This document shows positions 47,308 to 60,100 of a stretch of 64,000 nt of DNA, piece by piece. The translations under genes were made by a program, and so were the position numbers. The stretch comes from Proteles cristata cristata (taxonomy: Eukaryota > Chordata > Mammalia > Carnivora > Hyaenidae): positions 1 through 64,000 of the forward strand of contig JAESUZ010002878.1 in the NCBI GenBank assembly GCA_017311185.1. The letters are read 5' to 3'. Position 1 is the stretch's first letter. Every line of letters begins with the position of its first letter. The notes beneath the pieces are model-generated. The model did not search any database. It had not been told where the DNA came from and was given only the letters and a program-made list of their open reading frames with translations.

Positions 47308-47558
47308 ATCCATTAAAACACTCTGTCTCTTACAATTGGGGATTTTAATCCATTTATGTTTTTTTGTTTAATAGTTCTTTTGTCCTTTTCTTCCTCCCTT
47401 ATGGCCTTGATTTGTGACACAGTGATATTTTGTGGGGATATGCTTTTATGATTTTCTCTTTTTCTTTCGTGTATCTTAAGTAGGTGTTTTATTTGTGGTT
47501 ACCATGAGGTTTACATAAAATATAGTTACATAAAGTATAGCTATTTAAACTGATAATG

Positions 47559-48056
47559 TGATGCTTAATTTTATGTCAACTTGACTGGGTCAACGTAGTC
47601 TAGATAGCTGGTGAAATATTATTTCTGAATATGTTTCTAAAATTGTTTCAAGATGGAATTAGCATTGACTTGGCGGACTTAGTAAAGCAGCTTGTTCTCC
47701 CTGTGTGGGTGGGCATCAATCAATCCTTTAAATGCGTAAGTAGCAGAAAAGCTGGAAGAAGGCAGAATTTGGCACTTCCTGACTCATTGCTTGAGCTGAA
47801 ACTGCTCTTCTCCCCCAAGTGCTCCTGTTTCTCTGTCCTTCAAACCCAAACTGAAATATACATAAGTGGCTTTCCTGATTCTTGGGACTTTGGATTCAGA
47901 CTGGATGACATTACCAGTTTTTCTGAATCTGCAGCCTGCAAATGGCAGATCGTGAGTCTTCTCAGCCTTCACAGTTGTGTGAGCCAATTCCTCATAAGGA
48001 ATCTCCTCAATCTTTCCTATTGGTTCTGTTTTTGTGAAGAATTCGGCCTTATACAG
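47559..48056 (+). repeat. Ancient LTR-like interspersed repeat
   Basis: Starts TGATGCTTAATTTTATGTCA and contains AACTTGACTGGGTCAACG, GTGTGGGTGGGCATCAATCA, GTTGTGTGAGCCAATTCCTC and TATTGGTTCTGTTTTTGTGA, ending ATACAG. This is a well-known widespread mammalian repeat, but I cannot give its name with certainty; TG…CA(G) ends would suit an LTR. It interrupts the antisense L1. The 200-codon open frame 47631-48233 crosses this repeat, L1 and the next SINE, so it is not a gene. Confidence 0.7.
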
Positions 48057-48189
48057 GTACAAACTGAATCACATACAAAAGTTCTACACTTTATTTCTCC
48101 TCCACGTATACTTTATATTCTAGATGTCACATTTTACATACTTTTATATTGTGTACTCATTAATGCCTTTTTTGGCTATAGTTATTCTT

Positions 48190-48387
48190 TTTTAAGACAT
48201 GACTATTTTGAGAGAGACAGAGCAAGCAAGTAGGGGAGGGCAAAGAGAGAGGGAGAGAGAATTTCAAGCAGATTCCCTGCTGAAGCATGGAGCATGACAC
48301 AGGGCACAATCCCATAAACTGTGAGATCATGACTTGAGCCAAAATCAAGAGTCAGATGCTTCACTTAATGAGCCACTCAGGCACCCT
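48190..48387 (-). repeat. Older CAN-SINE
   Basis: Minus-strand copy with the AAAATCAAGAGTCAGATGCT body and head CCACTCAGGCACCC. TSD 12/13: TATAGTTAtTCTT at 48177-48189 and TATAGTTAcTCTT at 48388-48400. Inserted in the antisense L1. Confidence 0.94.
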
Positions 48388-49520
48388 TATAGTTACTCTT
48401 GATATTCTTATCTTTTAGCTTTTATACTAAAATTAAAAGTGATTTATACATCACCATCATAGTATTAGAACATACGATATTTGTTTAGATATTTATCTTT
48501 ATCAGTGAGTTTTATACATCCATGTGCTTTCTTGTTACTGTCAAGCATCCCCTAATCTCAACTTGAGGAACTCCCATTAGCAATTCCGATAAGGCATCTA
48601 TTCGAAATGAATGCCTCCAATTTTTGTTTATGTAGGAAAGTCTCTATCTCTCCTTCATTTTTTAAGGAGTGGTTTGCCAGGTCTTGTATTCTTGGTTGTC
48701 AACTTCCCTTTCTTTCACCACTTTGATCAGCCTACTCCTCTCTGGCAGGGTTTCTGCTGAGAAATCTGTTTATAGTCTTGTGGGGGATGCCTGGTATGTA
48801 AAAAGTCACTTTTTTCTTCCAGCTTTCAAAATTCTCCTTATCCTTGACTTTTGACAATTTGATTATAACATGGCTTGGTAAAGACTAATTTGGTTTTGAC
48901 TTTATTTAGAGATGTGAGGGCTTCATGAATCTAGATAACTATTTTCTTCTTATTATTTGGGGAGCTTCTGACCTTTCTTTCTTTCTTTTTTTTTTTTTTA
49001 ATAAGCTTTCTTCCCTTTTCTCTTCTTCTGGGACTCCTATCCTGTATATATTGATTTCTTTGATGGTTTCTCACAAGTCCTTTAGGATTTCTTCACTCTT
49101 TTTCATTCTTTTTTCTATTTGTTTCTCTAACTTGATCATTTTAAATGATCTTTCTTCAACTTTTGCTGATTCTTTTTTTCTTCTGATTGATTGGGTCTGC
49201 AGTTGAAACTCTCTATTAAATTTGTCAGTTCAGTTACTGTATTCTTCAGCCACACATTTTTTTGTTTGGTTGTTTTCTATTGTTTCTATTTTTTGTTTAT
49301 ATTCTCATTTTGTTTATGCATCATTTTCTGGATTTCATTTCCTGTTGCTATGTTCTATTTTAATGCACTAGGCTTCTTTGAGATGATTATTTTGATTTTT
49401 TCTAACATAATTTATAAATCTCATTTCTTTAAGGTCTATTACTGGAGATATATATATATATATTTTTTTTTCTTTTGTTATGTCATAACTTCACACACTC
49501 TTTGACTCTTTGTGTTCCCT

Positions 49521-50480
49521 TATACATTGTGCTCCTGCCTGCGCATTTGAACAAACAACCAACTCTCCAAATCTTTACTTACCATCTTTGACAAGGAAAA
49601 TCAACCCAGGGAGAGACTCTGGGAGTCTCTCAAAACTTTTATGTATTATGTGTCTTCTCTGGACTTCTTATACAAGTTACTAAATACGGGACTGACTGGT
49701 TTCTGTTCCTTTCAGAAGCTCATCGCCTGGTGCTCTTTCTGGTGTCTGTCTGCTATGCTACGGGCCAGGACGCTGGAGGCATGCTTTATGTCCATCTAAC
49801 CTTTCCTGTAGAGAAGTCCTCTAGTTCTGGGCCTTTTCCCTATGCTGCCAAGCCCGGTGAGGTACGGCAAGACACGTGTTCTTTTTCCTTTCTTCATAAT
49901 TGTCTTCATCAAACTATGTCAGTCCCTCCAGCGCCCCAGGTGAGAAGAAATAAGCGCTCTCCTTTGGCAGCTCACCCGGAGGCCGGCCCGCTCAACACGT
50001 TACCTCCTTCCTGGGGAAGAAGCCTCGGGTTTCGTCTTCCCTCAATGTCTCATAGCCATGCCCCCTCCAGGAAGCGGCCCGCCACTTTCCTTCTTTTGAC
50101 CTGCCCCCAGGCATCTGACCGATGGCTATTTCACGAACATTCTACGTGAGGCAAGACAGAAACTAGCCCCTCAGGCAGCACATTAAAAGGCCAGTGCCTT
50201 CCATGCCCCATTCCTTCTTTATCCCTCCGGAGAGAAGTTGCAGGTTGAAGCCAGCCCCCTTCCATCCCTCAAGTCTCAACTCACTGATCACACTGTCTTT
50301 ATGTCTTGACCAGACCCCATCCTGAGCCACTTTCTTGGCCCTGACTATCTAGGGTCCCATCATGAGTGACCTTGCCAGCATACACTGTCCAGTACAATCT
50401 GACTGGCCCATGAGGAGCAACAGACAACCCTACCATGTGGTAAATTCCAAGAGCTTAGAGACTATCTCCTAAGAATAGAG
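49521..50480. other. GC- and CpG-richer stretch, possibly the L1 5' region
   Basis: Next to the 5' side of the antisense L1. The part at 49690-50150 has many CpGs (GCTACGGGCC, CCCGGTGAGGTACGG, CACCCGGAGGCCGGCCCG, CTCGGGTTTCG, GAAGCGGCCCGCC) against a CpG-poor background. An open frame of 139 codons (49730-50149) shows no domain. The best reading is the decayed 5' UTR of the adjoining L1 or an unrecognised LTR. Confidence 0.4.
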
Positions 50481-50819
50481 GACAAAAGCCAGCCATGTAG
50501 TTCATTTTATGGCTCCTCTGTTCAAGGTATGATAAGTTTGAAATTAAGGTGTTAACTTAAATGTGAGCTTCTCTGAGGCCAGATCAAGGAAAGTGATAGT
50601 CTCAATCTCCTCATATTGTTGGAAGAATTAATTTATTTGTGGTGCTGTGACCAGTAGCCTTGTTTTCTTGCTGGCTCCTGGCTGGACAGCATTCTCAACA
50701 TCTAGAGCCACATCTGGGTCTTTGTCAGATGACACACTAAACAATATACCCATTTGTTCCTCAGGCGCACAGAGCAGACTCTGATGCTCTGAGTCTCTTT
50801 TAAGCCCACGGACTTTCAT
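50481..50819. other. Unassigned sequence
   Basis: No recognised element. The short minus-strand frame at 50628-50819 is not convincing. Confidence 0.35.
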
Positions 50820-51025
50820 GGGGCACCTGGGTGGCTCAACTGGTTAAGCATCACACTTCATCTCAGGTCATGATATCATGGCTCATGAGTTCGAGTTCTG
50901 CATCGGGCTCTGTGCAGACAGCTAGAGCCTGGAGCCTGCTTTGGATTCTATGTCTCCCTCTATGTCTGTTCCTCCCCCGCTCATGTTCTGTCTCAGTCTC
51001 TCAAAATAAACAAACATTAAAAATT
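50820..51025 (+). repeat. CAN-SINE (felid SINEC type)
   Basis: Plus-strand copy: GGGGCACCTGGGTGGCTCAA, with GAGTTCGAGTTCTGCATCGG and CTCTCAAAATAAACAAACAT, then an A-rich tail running to about 51050. No TSD recognised. Confidence 0.95.
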
Positions 51026-51059
51026 TTTCTTAAATAAACAAAAAATAAAATGGGCTGAC

Positions 51060-51250
51060 TTAATTATGTCTGGTCCACAAAGGATAACCTCTATATTGAT
51101 TATATCAGAGTCAACTGATTAGGGACATTAATTAGATCTTCAAAGTTCCTTTGGCCATGTCACTGGAGTGTTCTGCATAATGTTCACAGCTGTCACTGGT
51201 ACTCAAGGGGGAGAGTTTTAGAGGGCATGTACACTAGTGAGTGGGAATCT
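51060..51250. repeat. Possible ancient interspersed repeat fragment
   Basis: TATATCAGAGTCAACTGATT, then AGGGACATTAATTAGATCTT and TTCCTTTGGCCATGTCACTG resemble part of an old mammalian repeat that I cannot name. Confidence 0.4.
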
Positions 51251-51891
51251 GCGGTCTCAAATTGTGCTTGCCATGACAACTCTGTGAAACAATTTGTTCA
51301 TTTCTTATAAAATTTAACACAGCAATTGCACATACTGGGCATGTACTCCAGAGAAATTAAAACTCATATTCACACAAAACTCTGCAAGTGAATGTATATA
51401 TACCAGCTTTGTCCATAATACCTTGATATAAAAACTCAAAACAACTCAAATATTAATTTTGAATTAACATACCAAAGAGGAATCATATATAAAGAAGAGA
51501 CCTTGCAAAGGAATGAGGATTTTTAAAAGAATACACTTCATGAGAAAGGACTCCTAAATCTAACAGGAAAATAGAGAGCAGTCCCATAGCGGTTAATAGG
51601 AATTTATAAGACTAGTGTGGTTTAAACTCCGAAGACAATGGGAAAATGATGAAAAATGAAGTTATAGTCATGGAGGAAGACAAAAGTATGGAATGTCATA
51701 GAGACCACATTAAATAATTAGGAAAAAACTATGAGGTTAATCACCTACAAGATCCCAGAATTACGAAAAGAAACTCATTTAAATAATAACTTTTGGTTAA
51801 TAACTCAATGAAAATATGCTTTCTCTCAATACAATAAACCCATAATTGGTACATAATAAATGACATAGCATTAAAATATTAAACACTAATT
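51251..51891. other. Possibly L1-like then unassigned
   Basis: AGCAATTGCACATACTGGGC and GTACTCCAGAGAAATTAAAA (51322-51361) faintly resemble sense L1 near the ORF2 end. The rest is unassigned. Confidence 0.35.
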
Positions 51892-51905
51892 AAAATATTA
51901 CCACT

Positions 51906-52128
51906 TTTTAAAAATTTTTAATGTTTGTTTATTTTTAAGAGAGAGAGATAGTATGATTAGAGAGGGGAAGAGAGGGAGAGGAAGACACAGAATCCTAAGC
52001 AGGCTCCAGGCTGCTCCAGGTCCTGCACTGTCAGCACAAACCCGATGTGGGGCTCAAACTCACAAACTGTGATGGCATGATCTGAGCAGAAGTTGGACAT
52101 TTAACTGACTGAGCCAAACAGGCTCCTC
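51906..52128 (-). repeat. CAN-SINE with small tandem duplication
   Basis: Minus-strand copy: AGCAGGCTCCAGGCTGCTCC followed by AGGTCCTGCACTGTCAGCAC, where GGCTCCAGG/TGCTCCAGG is locally repeated. TSD 12/14: AAAATAtTAcCACT at 51892-51905 and AAAATAgTAaCACT at 52129-52142. Confidence 0.93.
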
Positions 52129-52142
52129 AAAATAGTAACACT

Positions 52143-53600
52143 CCTGATACATCATTTTACTTGTTTAATATAATTAAATCTGTATAAAATATCTTCGTGA
52201 AATATCAATTTACTATATAATAAAATATAGCTAGATAAACTACAGGTTTCATTTTCAACATCAATTTATAATGAGAACCTTGATATTTTCAGCAATATTT
52301 CCAGCAATGAAACAGGTGTATGTGAGTAATATGCCTGATAATAAATAAAATAAATGTCCTTAATGACTTTTATAACACACAAAAAAAGAAGGGGGAAGGA
52401 AGTAGAAGTATGAGGTAAAGGAGAAAAATATTAAAGTTCAAATGTGAGACAATGGAGACGGATTAAAAGAGTGTTTGTTAGCTTTTTCAAGTTCAATGTT
52501 GTTAAGAACACTATAAATGAATGACACTGTTTGATCCCTTATGTGTGTATATGCACATGCACACACACACACACTTGCATTTTAAAATTTCTTAAATTAG
52601 AACACATTTGACAACCATAGTTGGCTAAAGGAATTCTCATAATGATCTATTTCCTTTACGTGTTCTAACTTGGTCTTCAATTCTTTTGTTGACAGTAACA
52701 TTATAAAGGATATGGCAACATCAAATATTACAAAAGGGGTGTCAGTAGCCTAAATAATTTCTAAAGAACATAAAGAAGTACACTTTTAGAAAGCATCCAT
52801 TACCTGATCTCTTAAAAAATAGATGAAAATGTTTTATACAAAAACACAGATGTAGACACCAGAATAAGTAGCTGATTCAAAATATTCACAATACGAATAC
52901 AGAAGAGTATTGGGCATATTGTAATGAGCTTTGTTCACTTATTTTTAATTACACACAAGTGATACATGGTTAAAATGTATCTTTAAGTCTAAAAAGTTTC
53001 TTTCAAAAGTTTAAAACGTAAGTTATAGAAATGTTATCTAATAGTATAGTTGACAATCTCCTCTTGATTATTTTCTGTAGCAAATTAAATAGTGGTGCAG
53101 CTATACTCTCTGGCACTTCTGACTGTATGAAAATTGTATTGGTTAACATTTGTTATCCCAAGAAAGGAACAAAACGGAAAAATCACATACAAGGTGTTCA
53201 GATATTTAAGTTATTTATCCAACTATTAGTAAACTATTTATTATCCTATTTTGATAAATATATCTTTATTATTATCCAGGAGGCTCACAGTCCATTTCTC
53301 TTCTCTTTCCACCCTCCAGGTTTTTTCCTATATCACGAAGGACCAACCATTCCTGCATTATATACTCTAGGCTTTTCATCCAAGCTTAGTCTACAGGGTA
53401 GTCTCTACACAATCGTCAGCATTTCCCTTTCAGACAACCCTCTGGAATGTGAGGTAGGCCTGTGCACTAGTCTGACGTAGGAAAGATTGACTGGCTCTTG
53501 AGAGTTTAAAGGATTCTATGATGTTGCTAGCTCTGCATCCAGTTTGTAGCTTAAGTGGCCTTCTGGGCCCTTGAACTGACACCAGTCCCTTTGTCAAGTG
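52143..53600. other. Unassigned sequence with a short (AC)n
   Basis: (AC)n at about 52557-52575. An open frame of 149 codons at 53031-53480 shows no recognisable domain, no clear upstream context and ordinary AT-rich codon content, so I do not call a gene. Confidence 0.4.
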
Positions 53601-53779
53601 CATGTCCTATCTGACAGCCTACACAGTGACAAGTCTAAGTTTCCGTTATGAGTTCCCCAGTGGTGATGATGATGGACAGTCTCTTCTGCCTCCCAACTCC
53701 TTCACTTGTGCATCCCTGAAATAAGAATACCATAGAGCTTACCAAAATCTCCCTATTTTCAGTGTGAACTAACCAATCC

Positions 53780-53995
53780 AGACTCAACCTGGAGAGCCCA
53801 AAAGCACCCTATGCACAGAAGCTAATAAAGGCCTGTGCCTCAAGTGCTGCTGCTTGCACTCTGCCACACCCTCCCCTGACCTCCCTACGTGACCATTTAA
53901 GACATGCTGTGTACTCCCTCCAGGACTATGAGTAATAAACTCCTCTATCTCACCTTCCCTTATGGTCTTTGTTGAACCATTATACAATAACCCAG
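53780..53995 (+). mobile_element. Possible LTR 3' half
   Basis: GACATGCTGTGTACTCCCTC, then AGGACTATGAGTAATAAACT, CCTCTATCTCACCTTCCCTT and TACAATAACCCAGGGGTT resemble an R-U5 region with an AATAAA signal at about 53934. The 5' half is not recognised. Confidence 0.35.
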
Positions 53996-54036
53996 GGGTT
54001 TGCTTAACAAATGTTAATTTTTAAAAATCACCACAT

Positions 54037-54258
54037 GGGGCACCTGAGTGGCTCAGTCAGTTAAGCATCTGACTTCAGCTCAGGTCAGGATCTCAAGATC
54101 TCATGGTTCCTGATTTCCAGCCCTGTATCAGGGTTCTGTGCTGCCAGCACATAGCCTGGAGCTGCTTCTGATTTAGGTGTCCCTCTGCCACTCCCCTCAG
54201 TCTCTCTCTTTCTCTACCAAAAATAAACAAACATTAAAAATAATAATAAAATATAATC
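54037..54258 (+). repeat. CAN-SINE (felid SINEC type)
   Basis: Plus-strand copy: GGGGCACCTGAGTGGCTCAG, with an 8-base repeat inside (GATCTCAAGATCTCATGG) and the tail ACCAAAAATAAACAAACATT then AATAATAA units. Short possible TSD AATCACCA at 54026-54033 and 54259-54266. Confidence 0.95.
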
Positions 54259-54266
54259 AATCACCA

Positions 54267-56990
54267 AGCTAGCAAAGGACTTAGCATAGGCCATGGAGCC
54301 AAACTGAGGCTCATTTTGGGTAGACTGTACCTACAATGTATCTACAATGTGGATGGGTGCTCATAAAGTTGAGTCCTAATCCTGCAGAAAAGATTATGGT
54401 CAGAGAAGAGCCAGAGTGAGCCCCTCACACAGGCCAGCCCACATCAGAAGACTAAGCCCTTCTTGGCCAGGTATAAGTGTGGCACTGTAGGGCATAAAGC
54501 TTGAAAATCAAACTGACTTACAAGAAATGTACCTCAAGGTTATCAAGTTGTTGATAAAAGGCTGTCATGTTGATAAAATGATTCTTTTAACCCCTGGTAT
54601 GAAACTGTAAGTCATGTTTTCACATTTTTCCTTCCCTCCTTTTATTGTGTCCATAATTCCTTCATCTTGCTATCACAGATTTGCTATTACAGCTCAAATT
54701 CCACTGCAGTATTTACTGAGCAAGATCTACTTCACTATTCCCATGAAAGCATTTTTTTCCAGGGACTCTGCAGGAATTCTTGATTCAGCTATGATACATA
54801 GAGAGTCCAACAACTACACCAAATTGCCCCAGGACTGACTGGCTCAATTTAAATTATGGAAGTGCTTTCATAACTTCTAGATTCATCTATCCGAAAACAG
54901 AAAAGATTTTTTATAAATCGGAATTAGTACATGTTCCTAAGTGAATGAAATCCCTTAGCGAATAGAACTGAAATGAAGCTTTTGTGTTATTCGAAAGAAT
55001 TATTAAAAAACATAAAGAACAACCTCAATGTTAAAGTAAAAATTTTGTTGAACATAAAACATTTCTTAATACAATGGTAAATTAAATCTCTTTCATTTTC
55101 TTTGTTGTAAGTGCTCAGAGAAAAGACAATACTTAACTATACCTAGATGGCTTCTCCCGTTTATCAAGCTTACAGATTAGTATCTTCTAAAATGCTTCCC
55201 AAGTGCCATTATTTTAATTAAAATTATTTGATACGTACCTGTACCTTGGACAGGGCTCTTTATATCACTAAAATCTTTACATTAATATCTTTGTGTTTCC
55301 CTAATGAGTCCCCTTCAATGTTGAATCAAAGTGATAACGGAAAATAAAATGAATTGGAGATAAAAGAAAATGCTTGAGAATGCATGTTCACTCATTAGAT
55401 CTTATCATTAGCATTACTTTTATTGAGTTAAAAGAAAACTAATTTAATACTGAAATACACAAATAGCTTGTTTGTGATGTTATAGTTCCATGTCTTACAG
55501 CGCTAATTGGCTGCCTGTTGAGCCCAAGAAATTACTGCAGGAAGATCTAATATGTCTATTACTATTCAACTAATGGTCTTAAAAAGCTGGTATATATTTA
55601 TCCACTCATATTGCTTTGCACTAAATGTAATATATAATAGTTGCATAATAAAGGTTAGCGAAAGGAAAAAAACAGCAAAATAGAGGTCAATATAATAGTT
55701 TGATTTTCACAGGGTCTTAGTTACTCTCTCGTCACCAACTGGCACTTTCAGAAGGTATAGCTTTTATACTCTAAACAGAGTACTGTTCAGTATACATAAG
55801 AGCAATTTAATTACAACACTGAGTATACCCCAGGAAGGGAAATGTGATTAGAAAGGTGCCATTAGAAGTTCACACTATTCCCTAGTTTTTAATTCTTGCA
55901 CATTAAAGCACCAACTTTAATGGGATCCCACTGAGATGAAAGAGTTAATAAAGGTTCATACTGCCCTCAAAATCCCCGCTTTGGAACAAAATTGAGAACT
56001 GAGTTTGAGGTTGAAAAGCCAATTGTAGGAGTGATAAACACAGGAAAAGATCAAATGACTGTTGCAACGTAACCATTAATTTTCCATCCTGTCTTACTTC
56101 ACAGAAGGTGGCTTATATATCTGGCTGATGGATTCTAGGCTTTTCAAGAAGACACAAGAGATGTTAAAACAAGTACCAGAAAAAAGAATGCAAAAAAGAT
56201 TCTGTAATTAATATATCTACAAACAAATGGTTGAGCAACAAGCAAGAGACTCTCAAAGTTAATGATGGAGAAATCAGTCAATAATTATTTCTAGTCTGAC
56301 TCCACGCCGAGAAACAGAAATCGTTTTAATGAAAAATGTAAGAGGAGAAAAAGGAACACTTGAGAAAGCTACATGAAAATAAAAAAACTTCGCTGCTATA
56401 TGTGAAACTACTGATGCAGATAAAGAGGAACTCTTTAACTTTACTTGCTTTTCTTTTTTTTGATAGACAGCTCATAATGCTGGCAGAATAGTTTACAAAA
56501 CAATGGAAAGCAGAATTCCCTTGCATGCTTGCTAGAAATTCAAGAAACTAGACCAGAAATATGAGACTAATGTAACAAGACAATCTACAATGCCTAGAAA
56601 AGGTGTACTGCACATGTCAAACCATTAAACAAATCACAGTGGGCTAGATACCCAGAGACCAAAAAACAGCTTTTAGAATGTCTGATAGACGTTATGAGTT
56701 GGCCAGTGGCCAAGGCACTGCACATGAAATATGATTGAGATAGGTTTGCTACTTATTTGCATTTGTAAAAGGACAGACAAAACTAATTCAATAAAGACAT
56801 GCAAAAATTCAGTAGAAAGTAGATTCCAGACAGAAACAATATTTCATTCGAAAACTACAAACATGGCAAATGAAACTAAAGATATCACTAATTCTACTGT
56901 CCCTTTGTGAGACAGTAAGAAAAAAATAACAAATGAATTTTAAAAATCCATCCATACATGGAATATATAACAATGTGTCCCGTGCAGCAC
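54267..56990. other. Repeat-poor unassigned sequence
   Basis: No SINE, L1 or LTR recognised in about 2.7 kb. Contains homeodomain-like TAATTA/CTAATTGG words (for example 55501-55520), which are common by chance in AT-rich DNA. No supportable exon. Confidence 0.45.
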
Positions 56991-56996
56991 CAATCA

Positions 56997-57105
56997 CTTG
57001 TTCCTGTTTAATCTTAACAATACTTTGATAAGCTACATTATTTTATTTTCTGTCATATAAAGAAACTGAGATTTAGAGAGTTTGTCCCCACAAGAAATAT
57101 ATTTT
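56997..57105 (+). repeat. Possible MIR fragment
   Basis: TGTTTAATCTTAACAATACT, then AGCTACATTATTTTATTTTC, AAAGAAACTGAGATTTAGAG follow the middle of MIR (TTTAATCCTCACAAC … GAAACTGAGGCACAGAG). Confidence 0.6.
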
Positions 57106-60100
57106 AGTAAATTCAAATAGCCTTCATCTCAAGTTACTCTTACAGCTGTACCTAAAATTGTCCTTGTCTGTTCAGTGTCATAGTTCCATTCTCTATTTCC
57201 TATTAAGTACTTTTTATCACATATTTCATTCTAACCCTTCCTTTCACCACTTCTGCTTATCAGCCCTATTGTTATACCCTGGTCTCTGAAATCACTATTT
57301 TCTCCTAATTTAACAACCCCATTTATTGACTTTTTTTTTTCTTGGCCAATGGAGACAATACAGTTCACCGTTCCAATCATTTTCTTGATGATTTACAAAA
57401 TTCCCTTTTCCTTGGGATAAATTATCCATCATACTCCAATTCTGGGTATTCCCATTTATTTTACCGAGGATTCTAAACTCTGTCTTGGCAAATCATATAA
57501 CTCTGCCAGTGCACATCAGTGAAAATTCAGGGACTCCAACATCAATAATCTTTCTATACTTTCAGCTTCCTAGTCAGCTGTGTAAAATGTTCATTGGTAG
57601 CTTCAGTTTTCTGAGACTCATACTTTCTCAAGTTACCAGGGATACCCAACTACCTATAACCTTAGCGACATCTAAAACAACTTTTTCTTATTTCTCTGTC
57701 ACCTCAGAGAAAGATATATTTTATTTTCTGTTTCTTGTTTTTGTTTTGTTTTTCTTTTTAAATCAAAGGCTAATCTCAGGTTTTTTTCCTGCTTTGGTTT
57801 ACTCTGAAGTCTGTTTCATTTTACTTAGCAGCCCCAGTGTGAGTTATATGGAATATATGAATATTTGCATAATTCATCTCCATGGAAATGTGTAATATGT
57901 ATCTAGACATAGTAAAATGGTATGTAGGTTTTTTTAATCAATGCATAAATAGAAACAGTAATTTTTTAAAAAAGTATTTCACAAGGAATAAAAAGAATAG
58001 TCACAGTCTAAATTCATGTATTCATTCTCTTTGGTACAAATGTAAATATAAATGTAAATTTCTTTGAATAGATTGCATTAGACAATACCAATTACAAATA
58101 TACCTTTCATTAAAAACTTCAGACTTTCAAATATTCATCTTTCTAAATTATAGAACTATGCTCCCTTTCTTTTTCTTCCCTTTTTTCTTTAAATAGAACA
58201 ATATTCTTATATGCTGCACTGAACTTTCTATATAAATCATTAAATCATGAGAGTTAGCTGACATATTTTAAATATTCTATTTAAAAAGAGGGCAAGTCTT
58301 ATCATTATCAAGTTAAGTCAGTTTTTCCTGGTCTCCAGTGATATCAAGACAAATTAAATTATATTATTCAAAACTTTCTCAAAAAACAATATTTTGAAAA
58401 GTTATGCTTTACAAATCTTCTATAAAATCAATTGTAATTAATTCTTAGATTTGTATGTGATTTAAAGTTGAGTAAAGCTTCAACTATTTTCCATGAAGTG
58501 GTTTCACATATTTGACATAATATTAAACGCTTTCCACTGTGTACAATTATATTTTTCTTAATAGGGCCCAATATTAATATGTTCAATATGTACCTCATTA
58601 TGGTTCTGAAATCCTATACTTTTTTAGTGCGAAATTTAGCTATCTATTTAATAAAGACTTTGAAAGAAAATAACTTACTGAATAAATATAGATTTCATAT
58701 TTCCCTTATTTCAGGGATATTTTATTATCAAATATTAACTATAAATTCATGAGTTGGGATGTGAAATCTAATTTAAAGATAAAAAAGTCTTGCAAAATTT
58801 CTAGTCAACATTTCCGGTGAATGAATGGTAAATAATATATTAAGAGGAAAATAAAGTAAATATAAAAACTCTAAAGGTAAAAAAAATATAGCACATTAAA
58901 GTTATTTGTAATTAGAGCAGTGATTTTTTAAATAAAGACTTTGTATACACAAGCTTCATGAGGACAATGTAGCAATAACCGTTTATCTTAATGTTTTCAA
59001 GCAGCCTCCAGACCTCCAAGCCCTCTAGACCTTCAATGTTTAATATATATTTAATTTAAATATTAAACTATTGGTTTATTGGTCTCTTGGAAAATTGCAT
59101 CTTCTGGCACCAGTACTATTTTAAACAGATTTGAAACCTATTTCTAATCAATTTTATTCAGGTAACCTTTAATAGTTTAAACAGGTTAATTTTTAATGTC
59201 ATTTATATTTGAAAGGGGCTCAAATATTCTACTATTAAATATTTAATAATATCATTTAAAAAATTTTTTAAGTAATTCAAGGGCAGACCCTAGAGGCATA
59301 GGGATCACTATTTCTGGCTCTTGAAACGCCAAACAAGTCCACTGAGATTTATGCATTTTTTCATAATTTAATAATGTGGTTTAAGTTGTTGCTAGCTTTG
59401 CAAAAATATAGTGTAATAGCACAGATGTGACTGTTAATTAAAAAGTCTCTTGTGAGAGCAAATGGGTTTCTGGGTGATGTTTTAAGCAAGATTATGTCAT
59501 TTAGAAGAAAATTCTTAGTACACAAAATCCTGAACTTACAAACATTATGTGCCTAAGAGACCACTACTTTTTTCTATCCCTAACCACCTGGCCAAGTGAA
59601 GAGAAGTGAAGGTAATTTAAACAGAAGCCTGAGTATTTTCATACATACCTTAAGTCAACCATATTTCTGTCAATGTCAATATTTATTTTTTGTTTTTTTA
59701 CAATACATTGTAATCTTTAGAAAAGTGTTTACTGTTAACAAGTGTGGTTAGGGTTAGGATTAGGGTGGTTATAAGACATCTGCGTCTTTACATCAATTTT
59801 ATTCTTAGCGGTAAGGAAAATGGCTGAAATTTGCCAAAATAAGATTTCATAAATAACTGATTGCACTTTACATAAGTTTAAATGTAAGAAGAAATTAACA
59901 TGCCCTTCTAAATAATAAGAAAAATACTGAGACTTAAATATAATCAATTCAACTATTGATTGAAGATATTTTGTGCATGAGCTATCATAATTTATATTTC
60001 TAAGACTATCAAAATTTACCAGATACTTTATGTAAATCATGATGAATAATATTTAAGTCACATACTTTGGAGAAAATATATCAATACATATCCATGAGAA

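Larger units (their letters stand above)
45480..49520 (-). mobile_element. LINE L1M-type, antisense, RT region through its 5' part
   Basis: Antisense order: TTTGCTAGTATTTTGTTGAC (RT), AGAGTTGGAGAAGGATTGGC, CCATTTCTTCCAGATTATCC, GAATTCCCCCATTATTATTG (endonuclease), TTAATCCATTTATGTTTTTT (ORF2 start area), AGTTCTACACTTTATTTCTC, AAAGTCTCTATCTCTCCTTC, TTTCTGCTGAGAAATCTGTT, CTTCTGGGACTCCTATCCTG. Interrupted by SINEs (47087-47307, 48190-48387) and an LTR-like repeat (47559-48056). It starts abruptly in RT, so its 3' part is missing or displaced. Many stops; no active ORF. Confidence 0.8.

Noticed and set aside
47631..48233. Longest open frame, 200 codons, plus strand
   Set aside because: It runs through an LTR-like repeat, antisense L1 and the edge of a SINE, with no domain or codon signal. 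A chance frame.
49730..50149. Open frame of 139 codons in the CpG-rich patch
   Set aside because: Few stops are expected in GC-richer DNA. The translation shows no family resemblance, and position suggests a repeat 5' region.
53031..53480. Open frame of 149 codons, plus strand
   Set aside because: No recognisable domain, no promoter or splice context, AT-rich ordinary composition. Length is within chance for this much DNA.
53780..53995. A complete endogenous retrovirus
   Set aside because: Only LTR-like fragments are present in the window; no gag, pol or env sequence was recognised between any pair of them.
57485..57895. Open frame of 136 codons, hydrophobic C-terminal part
   Set aside because: Hydrophobicity follows from T-rich DNA. 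No start context, homology or exon structure could be supported.
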